A DNA stretch of 9,584 nucleotides. It comes from Cytophagales bacterium (GTDB lineage: Bacteria; Bacteroidota; Bacteroidia; Cytophagales; Cyclobacteriaceae). A program made the translations under genes and the position numbers. Shown piece by piece: positions 1-3,915 of this stretch. How positions within the stretch are numbered: position 1 is the stretch's first letter; every line of letters starts with the position of its first letter. The notes beneath the pieces are model-generated. The model had not been told where the DNA came from. It saw only the letters and a list, made by a program, of their open reading frames with translations, and did not search any database. The stretch spans positions 1 to 9,584 of the forward strand of contig JAHEMU010000075.1 of assembly GCA_024643485.1 (NCBI GenBank), in the 5' to 3' direction.

Positions 1-100
1 CAGATGGTAAAGGCAATGCGGACGTTACTCCGGTGAAAAATAGGGAGGACCCCAATAGTCCAGTTTGCTTTAACCAGGCTCTGCGATTTACTGTTTCCAT
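1..100 (-). CDS. N-terminus of a Tat-exported protein, cut by the left window edge
   Basis: Only the first 33 codons are visible, read leftward from an ATG at 98-100. The peptide begins METVNRRAWLKQ, followed by a hydrophobic, Gly/Ser-containing stretch (about residues 14-28) and then small residues and prolines. A twin arginine in the context NRRxWLK before a modest hydrophobic core is a classic Tat (twin-arginine translocation) signal, so the product is probably folded in the cytoplasm and exported, often with a bound cofactor. In Bacteroidota this style of signal occurs on class I/II PLP-dependent aminotransferase-like proteins and on Gfo/Idh-type oxidoreductases, but the visible part cannot distinguish them, so no function is assigned. 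It lies 71 bp beyond the stop of the DUF4407 gene on the same strand. A plus-strand frame open across 3-110 is less convincing because it has no recognisable motif. Confidence 0.6.
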   Translation of the reverse strand, partial: METVNRRAWLKQTGLLGSSLFFTGVTSALPLPS

Positions 101-112
101 GATAGTGTGATT

Positions 113-140
113 ATATTTAACTTATAATATAGTTAAATAT
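113..140. repeat. Perfect 9-bp inverted repeat upstream of the Tat-signal gene
   Basis: ATATTTAAC (113-121) and its exact complement GTTAAATAT (132-140) flank a 10-bp AT-only spacer. The repeat ends 12 bp before the ATG of the minus-strand Tat-signal gene. It could be an operator, a leader hairpin or chance symmetry in AT-rich DNA. There is no T-tract to make it an intrinsic terminator. Confidence 0.4.
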
Positions 141-171
141 TTAAAGAAACAACGACTAAATTTCGCAAAAA

Positions 172-1224
172 TTACTTCTTCGCTAACGATTTTGTCAACT
201 CAGTATCTAGCCATTCTTTTTCATAAGTTGACATTCCATCGGTGGATTCCCTGACATCTGAGCTGTTTTTAGCCATTAGAATCGTTCTTAATACATGAGA
301 TTGATGTTCGTGAACTTGTAGCCGATCATCATATGGCCCCTTAGGACTAATGATTTTCACTAAAATTGGAGCACATTCTATGGCAATAAAAAGTAAAATG
401 ATAAACCATTCAGCAAATTGAATTGTGCTACTTCCAGCCGTAATTCTCGACATCGCCTCAAGGCGATTTGCTAAACCATCGTATTGCGTAGAAGAGTATC
501 CTGAAATTTCATTTGAGATTGACTTTTGTAAGCTATCAATAGTGATCTGGCGTTCTGCAATTAATTGCTCATTTGTTATTTTTAATTGAGATAGCTCTTC
601 TGAAGCTTGATCTGCATCTTTTTTCTTCAGTTTATATATTGGACCAGCGTTTCTTTGACCAGTACCCCCGGTTCCGTCGGCTTCTTTGCGAGCTTCTTCT
701 AATAGAGCATCACGCTTAATAGTTTGTGTGTTTAATTCAGATTTATATTTATCAATATCATTCTGTAAAGCAATGATACTTGGAGAATAACGAGATCGGA
801 CTGCTGAATCTTGCTCCATCCGCATCTCTTGTTCCATGATGATCAGCTCATTATTTATTTCTTTCTCGAAAATTCGCAATTCCAATGGTCTGGATATAAC
901 GATAGCAATAAGAATGGCAAGAAGTAATCGAGGAGTTGCCATTAACCAAGTACTAGTGCGGGAAGAGGTTTTACGCATACTTGAAACGATATACCTATCG
1001 AGATTAAAAATCATTAATCCCCAGATAATACCAAATCCAGTGGCAACATACCCATTTTCAAATATTGTGTACAAAGCATACCCGGCGGCAATCGCGGCAA
1101 GAATCCCAGTAAAGAAAATGGTGGCACCAATTCCGGCATACCTAGAACGTTCGGTAGGGAATCGATTGATGATCAAAGATGACGAGCCACTACACAGATG
1201 AAAAAATGAGGTAATTGTTTTCAT
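172..1224 (-). CDS. DUF4407 domain-containing membrane protein
   Basis: A 350-residue inner-membrane protein of unknown function. Hydrophobic segments lie at about residues 31-53, 60-78, 98-113 and 269-291. Between the third and fourth is a long charged, heptad-like region (about 118-245) that should form coiled coil, broken by a flexible Gly-rich stretch near 184-195 (GTGGTGQRNAGP). The NLDRY motif at 74-78, the arginine-rich turn after it and the overall TM3-coil-TM1 layout match the DUF4407 family, which is common in Bacteroidota and Actinomycetota. The C-terminal tail after TM4 is polar and probably cytoplasmic. The ATG at 1224 gives a full-length product, and no Shine-Dalgarno is visible. 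The gene is divergent from the sigma-factor operon, with 327 bp between them. The family identity is fairly secure; its biochemical role is not known. Confidence 0.85.
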   Translation of the reverse strand: MKTITSFFHLCSGSSSLIINRFPTERSRYAGIGATIFFTGILAAIAAGYALYTIFENGYVATGFGIIWGLMIFNLDRYIVSSMRKTSSRTSTWLMATPRLLLAILIAIVISRPLELRIFEKEINNELIIMEQEMRMEQDSAVRSRYSPSIIALQNDIDKYKSELNTQTIKRDALLEEARKEADGTGGTGQRNAGPIYKLKKKDADQASEELSQLKITNEQLIAERQITIDSLQKSISNEISGYSSTQYDGLANRLEAMSRITAGSSTIQFAEWFIILLFIAIECAPILVKIISPKGPYDDRLQVHEHQSHVLRTILMAKNSSDVRESTDGMSTYEKEWLDTELTKSLAKK

Positions 1225-1230
1225 TAAATA

Positions 1231-1306
1231 GGTTGTAAAGTAAAGGGTTGTAACAACTTCAAATGTGAATTCAACGTTTGACCTTGGAGATTAATGCTAC
1301 AACCCT
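1231..1306. repeat. Cluster of GGTTGTA elements, two direct and one inverted
   Basis: GGTTGTAA occurs at 1231-1238 and again at 1246-1253, 15 bp apart. The inverted form occurs at 1298-1304 as part of TACAACCCT (1298-1306), which is the exact complement of AGGGTTGTA (1244-1252). The middle copy also forms a small palindrome, GTTGT-A-ACAAC (1247-1257). The first copy starts only 7 bp upstream of the DUF4407 start codon, so a repressor site or leader structure for that gene is plausible. Confidence 0.4.
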
Positions 1307-1363
1307 AAAGTATAATTTTATAGATATTGCCCAAACAAACATTTATTGTTTTTATACGATATT

Positions 1364-1471
1364 ATGAAGCAATTGTTGTACCAATATTTATTTATCAGGT
1401 TACTTTCTTTTCTCGCCCTTGCAAAATTGGTGAGTGTGCGATATCGCGCACTTTTTTGTGCGATTTTGTAA
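1364..1471 (+). CDS. Possible 35-residue hydrophobic small protein or leader peptide
   Basis: An ATG at 1364 opens a frame of 35 codons ending in TAA at 1469-1471. The product begins MKQLLYQYLFIRLL and is hydrophobic with scattered basic residues (Lys, Arg), like a single short membrane helix. Its 3' half covers the GTGCG hairpin set, so it could act as a leader peptide whose translation influences those structures. It ends 80 bp before the sigma-factor GTG. No ribosome binding site or strong promoter is seen, and ORFs of this length arise often by chance. The product is unrecognised. Confidence 0.2.
   Translation: MKQLLYQYLFIRLLSFLALAKLVSVRYRALFCAIL
1436..1462 (+). promoter_or_regulatory. 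GTGCG / CGCAC / GTGCG alternative hairpin element with T6 run
   Basis: GTGCG (1436-1440), CGCAC (1447-1451) and GTGCG (1458-1462) are arranged so that the middle arm can pair with either neighbour. The first pairing is followed at once by six T residues (1452-1457), which resembles a short intrinsic terminator. The second pairing would sequester those T residues in its loop. This is the geometry of a terminator/antiterminator switch, upstream of the sigma operon. The stems are only 5 bp, so function is uncertain. Confidence 0.35.
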
Positions 1472-1502
1472 ATAAAAGGAAGCTAAGTTGAACGATATCG
1501 TT
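1438..1502. promoter_or_regulatory. Two palindromes sharing a CGATATCG core, possible paired operator
   Basis: GCGATATCGC (1438-1447, perfect over 10 bp) and AACGATATCGTT (1491-1502, perfect over 12 bp) share the 8-bp core CGATATCG. Their centres are 54 bp apart, about five helical turns. The second lies immediately upstream of the putative -33 element of the sigma gene. Two same-core palindromes so close together suggest a dimeric regulator binding cooperatively. The regulator is unknown. Confidence 0.4.
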
Positions 1503-1507
1503 TGGTA

Positions 1508-1537
1508 TTTGTTTAAACAGATATTTTCCTATTTTTA
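1508..1537 (+). promoter_or_regulatory. Putative Bacteroidota-type promoter of the sigma operon
   Basis: TTTG (1508-1511), an 18-nt spacer and TATTTTTA (1530-1537) match the Bacteroidota -33/-7 consensus TTTG-N19-TANNTTTG except for the last base. Transcription would start near 1543-1545, giving a leader of only about 8 nt before the GTG at 1552. The spacer contains the 8-bp palindrome GTTTAAAC (1511-1518). AT-rich sequence gives partial matches easily, so this is tentative. Confidence 0.4.
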
Positions 1538-1551
1538 CATAAATTCTATCC

Positions 1552-2124
1552 GTGGCAAAAAATAGTTATACCGAAAAAGAAAAACAGCAAGTGTTCAACC
1601 AGGAATTTATGCCTCATGTAAATTCCATGTACAACTTTGCCCACAGGTTAACATTCGATGAAGACGATGCGAAGGATTTGGTGCAAGACACCTTTATGAA
1701 GGCTTTTCGTTTTATCGAATCGTTTGAAAAAGGAACTAATGCAAAAGCTTGGTTGTTCCGAATATTAAAAAACAGTTTTATTAATGACTTTAGAAAGAAA
1801 AGCAAAGCGCCTTCTAAAGTAGACTATCAGGAAGTAGAAACGTATTACAATTCTGATGAAGTTAATACACCAATTACAACCGATCTAAGAGCGGAAACCG
1901 TGCATGACTTAATAGGTGATGAAATCTCTAATGCACTGAATTCATTGGACGTCGATTTTAGAACGGTTATTATACTTTGCGATTTGGAAGGATTTAAATA
2001 CGATGAAATGGCCAAAATTTTGGATATTCCCATCGGAACGGTAAGGTCTAGGCTTCATAGAGCACGGATTTTACTCAAAGAAAAATTAAGTGAGTATGCA
2101 AAACAAATGGGTTATTTAAGATAA
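1552..2124 (+). CDS. ECF-type RNA polymerase sigma-70 factor
   Basis: A 190-residue alternative sigma factor that directs RNA polymerase to a dedicated promoter set. Region 2 spans about residues 18-85, with the core-binding/-10 signature DAKDLVQDTFMKAFRF (39-54) and the KAWLFRILKNSFIND segment (65-79). Region 4 spans about 122-182, with the helix-turn-helix GFKYDEMAKILDIP followed by GTVRSRLHRAR (147-172). A loose linker at about 86-118 joins the two, as in group IV (ECF) factors; there is no region 1 or 3. The GTG start is supported because an in-frame TAA lies just upstream (1540-1542) and the next Met (residue 20) would cut into region 2. No Shine-Dalgarno is seen. The next gene, 6 bp downstream, is its likely anti-sigma partner. 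The stimulus it responds to cannot be read from the sequence. Confidence 0.95.
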   Translation: MAKNSYTEKEKQQVFNQEFMPHVNSMYNFAHRLTFDEDDAKDLVQDTFMKAFRFIESFEKGTNAKAWLFRILKNSFINDFRKKSKAPSKVDYQEVETYYNSDEVNTPITTDLRAETVHDLIGDEISNALNSLDVDFRTVIILCDLEGFKYDEMAKILDIPIGTVRSRLHRARILLKEKLSEYAKQMGYLR

Positions 2125-2130
2125 TTATTC

Positions 2131-2406
2131 ATGGGATTAAAAGAATTTTTAAACAAAATTGCCGGAAGGAAGGAACGTTTGAGCCATAGTGAATGTCTTC
2201 AAATGCTGAATATGGTAATCGATGAAGAAATGGATGAGTCGGAAGAATTCAAAAGTCATTTAAATGTTTGCATGCCTTGCTATGAAAAATACAAACTCGA
2301 TAAAGCACTAAAAGCAATGCTGAAAGCAAAATGCTGTCGGGCAGAGGTTCCCGATGGATTAGTGGAGGATATTAAATCTAAAATCTCAGGAAATATAATT
2401 TCTTAA
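2131..2406 (+). CDS. Small zinc-binding anti-sigma factor (ZAS-type)
   Basis: A 91-residue protein without signal peptide or membrane segment. It carries HLNVCMPC (43-50), the HxxxCxxC core of the zinc-associated anti-sigma fold, preceded by HSEC (19-22) and an Asp/Glu-rich helix (30-39), the usual ASD layout. Its place directly after an ECF sigma gene makes it the expected partner that holds that sigma inactive by binding regions 2 and 4. Being soluble, it would sense a cytoplasmic signal (for example redox state through the zinc-bound cysteines) rather than an envelope signal passed on by membrane proteolysis. Two further adjacent cysteines (C68-C69) may also be redox-active; that is inference. 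Its stop overlaps the gmk start in a TAATG junction, implying translational coupling. Confidence 0.85.
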   Translation: MGLKEFLNKIAGRKERLSHSECLQMLNMVIDEEMDESEEFKSHLNVCMPCYEKYKLDKALKAMLKAKCCRAEVPDGLVEDIKSKISGNIIS

Positions 2407-2978
2407 TGAAAGGAAAAGCAATAATTTTTTCAGCTCCGTCTGGTTCCGGAAAATCTACTCTGGTAAACGCTGTTTTGCAACAACTTTCAGTTCTTGAATT
2501 TTCTACTTCAGCAACTACTCGTAACCCAAGAGGTGCGGAGGTGAATGGTAAGGATTATTATTTTTATTCAGTAGAAAACTTCAAAAAATTAATTTCAGAA
2601 AATGAACTTCTTGAATATGAAGAAGTATATGAGGGGGTGTTTTATGGTACCCTAAAGTCAGAATTAGATCGGATTTGGAATGCAGGAAAGGCCGTAATAT
2701 TTGATGTAGATGTAGTGGGAGGGGTAAATCTTAAGAAAATTTTAGGAAGTCAAGCGCTTTCTGTTTTTATCAAAGCCCCTGGTCTTGAAGAGCTCAAAAG
2801 ACGATTAATTCAAAGAGGGACTGATGATGAAAAATCAATTGAAAAAAGGTTGTCAAAAGCCTCCTTCGAAATGTCATTCGAACAAAAATTTGATATAACT
2901 ATCGTAAATGATCAACTTGACCAGGCTACTCTAGCAACGATTAAAGCTGTTGAATCCTTTTTGAAAGTAGACAAATGA
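2406..2978 (+). CDS. gmk: Guanylate kinase
   Basis: Phosphorylates GMP to GDP with ATP, an essential cytoplasmic step in making GTP and dGTP and in recycling cyclic-di-GMP products. The P-loop is SAPSGSGKST (9-18). The GMP-binding part has TTRNPRGAEVNGKDYYF (37-53), the usual TTRxPRxGExxGxDYxF, and EEVYEGVFYGT (72-82). The Walker B-like segment is VIFDVDVVGG (97-106), and the lid region with RLIQRGTDD and a following Arg lies at about 133-148. At 190 residues it has the usual length. The ATG overlaps the anti-sigma stop, and its own TGA overlaps the nadD ATG (ATGA at 2975-2978), so expression is probably coupled to both neighbours. Placement behind a sigma/anti-sigma pair is the unusual point. 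Confidence 0.97.
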   Translation: MKGKAIIFSAPSGSGKSTLVNAVLQQLSVLEFSTSATTRNPRGAEVNGKDYYFYSVENFKKLISENELLEYEEVYEGVFYGTLKSELDRIWNAGKAVIFDVDVVGGVNLKKILGSQALSVFIKAPGLEELKRRLIQRGTDDEKSIEKRLSKASFEMSFEQKFDITIVNDQLDQATLATIKAVESFLKVDK

Positions 2979-3544
2979 AAATAGGTCTTTTCTTCGGCTC
3001 TTTTAATCCTATTCATACGGGCCACCTGATTATTGCCCAATATATGGTCGAAAATACTGACTTGGATCGTATTTGGTTTGTGGTTTCCCCACACAATCCT
3101 TTTAAAAAGAAAAGTTCTTTGGCGCACGAACAAGATCGCCTAGATATGGTGAGGGCGGCAATTTACGACAACTACCAATTTCAAGCATGTGATATCGAAT
3201 TTGGTTTACCAAAGCCTAGTTTTACTATTGATACCCTAACCTACTTAACAGAAAAGCATCCTGATCATGAATTTACACTTATAATAGGTGAGGATAATAT
3301 TGCGCACTTAGACAAATGGAAAAATGCTGAAATACTGAAAAGTAATTATCCTTTTTATATCTATCCTCGTCCTGTGAATGATAAATCGGGAGAATTACCC
3401 ATTCGAGCAAAAATGATTAATGCGCCTTTGATTGATATTTCAGCAACGTTAATTCGTAAAATGATAAAAAAAGAAAAGTCGATTCAATACTTAGTACCGC
3501 AGCCCGTCGAGGCTTTTATAAAGTCGAAGAAGCTTTATCAGTAG
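2975..3544 (+). CDS. nadD: Nicotinate-nucleotide adenylyltransferase
   Basis: Transfers AMP from ATP to nicotinate mononucleotide, giving deamido-NAD in NAD synthesis. The nucleotidyltransferase signature GSFNPIHTGH (8-17) holds the HxGH catalytic motif. FVVSPHNPFKK (35-45) forms the substrate loop, TLIIGEDN (101-108) the central strand, and ISATLIR (155-161) is the family's ISxTxIR ATP-binding motif. The 189-residue length is typical of bacterial NadD. It is last in the sigma/anti-sigma/gmk/nadD run, overlapping gmk by 4 bp. Its last 29 bp overlap the 3' end of the convergent PID-CTERM gene, so no separate terminator fits between them. Confidence 0.96.
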   Translation: MKIGLFFGSFNPIHTGHLIIAQYMVENTDLDRIWFVVSPHNPFKKKSSLAHEQDRLDMVRAAIYDNYQFQACDIEFGLPKPSFTIDTLTYLTEKHPDHEFTLIIGEDNIAHLDKWKNAEILKSNYPFYIYPRPVNDKSGELPIRAKMINAPLIDISATLIRKMIKKEKSIQYLVPQPVEAFIKSKKLYQ

Positions 3545-3800
3545 TCTTATTTTTGCGGAAATAGTAAAACCCTAAAACACCACCAGCTAATCCAAGCCAT
3601 ATAATCCCGTCATCGATAGGTACGCAAGAGGCTGGGGGTTTGGGTTTTAAACAGGGGTCATTTCCATTCCCGCCCCCTGGTCCACCACCATTTCCGCCAC
3701 CTTTACCATTACCGTTGCCATTCCCCGGCGGTTGTGCAATCAGAAAAGTCGGTAGGACAACCAATAGATATATAAATAAATTTCGTATAGACTTTCTCAA
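3516..3800 (-). CDS. Short Gly/Asn-rich secreted protein with PID-CTERM-like tail
   Basis: A 94-residue protein in four parts: a basic, hydrophobic signal peptide (1-22, cleavage likely near AQ); a low-complexity Gly/Asn stretch (26-47) built of GN and GGG units; a short segment with two cysteines (C50, C59); and a C-terminal tail of VPIDDG (60-65), a hydrophobic helix (66-80) and a basic FRKNK end. A VPID motif, a membrane helix and a basic tail form the PID-CTERM type of protein-sorting signal known in Bacteroidota, analogous to PEP-CTERM. The protein is therefore probably exported and tethered or processed at the envelope. The processing enzyme is not in this window. The role of the body is unknown; its composition suggests a flexible linker or matrix piece. 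Weak promoter-like elements lie upstream (TAAACGTA at 3837-3844 on the plus strand). Confidence 0.8.
   Translation of the reverse strand: MRKSIRNLFIYLLVVLPTFLIAQPPGNGNGNGKGGGNGGGPGGGNGNDPCLKPKPPASCVPIDDGIIWLGLAGGVLGFYYFRKNKTTDKASSTL
3661..3732 (-). repeat. Low-complexity Gly/Asn-coding tract
   Basis: Pyrimidine-rich on the plus strand (many CCA, CCG and CCATT units), this tract codes for the GN/GGG stretch of the PID-CTERM protein. It is the most GC-rich and repetitive patch in the window and likely to vary in length between strains through slippage. Confidence 0.7.
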
Positions 3801-3915
3801 CTTATTACTTCCCTTCAGACTAAAAAAATAGACGATTAAACGTATCTTAATACAAATTTATAAAACATTGTAACCTTAAAGCAACATTATCTAGGGTTAA
3901 TGCGTCTTACACTCA

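Larger units (their letters stand above)
1225..1551. other. Divergent intergenic region dense in inverted repeats
   Basis: These 327 bp separate the DUF4407 gene from the sigma operon and contain no clear protein family. From left to right they hold: three GGTTGTA elements (1231, 1246 and, inverted, 1298-1304); a possible 35-codon ORF (1364-1471); a GTGCG/CGCAC/GTGCG hairpin set (1436-1462); two palindromes with the same CGATATCG core (1438-1447 and 1491-1502); and a promoter-like pair before the sigma gene (1508-1537). The region looks regulatory, but none of the elements has a named regulator that I can recognise. Confidence 0.6.

Noticed and set aside
3..110. Plus-strand frame ending at TGA, possible 3' end of another gene
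   Set aside because: The opposite strand offers a start codon with a clear twin-arginine signal. The plus frame has no motif, though its reality cannot be fully excluded without the sequence to the left.
836..1201. Plus-strand 121-codon open frame
   Set aside because: It lies wholly antisense to the DUF4407 gene, has no recognisable motif, and is explained by the codon composition of that gene.
3640..3831. Plus-strand proline-rich open frame
   Set aside because: It is the antisense shadow of the Gly/Asn-coding tract in the PID-CTERM gene; proline codons arise automatically from complementing glycine codons.
3801..3915. Search for a divergent promoter pair between the PID-CTERM and DUF5686 genes
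   Set aside because: Only partial matches were found (for example TAAACGTA at 3837-3844 with AAAA at 3862-3865 for the minus strand); too weak to list as a feature.
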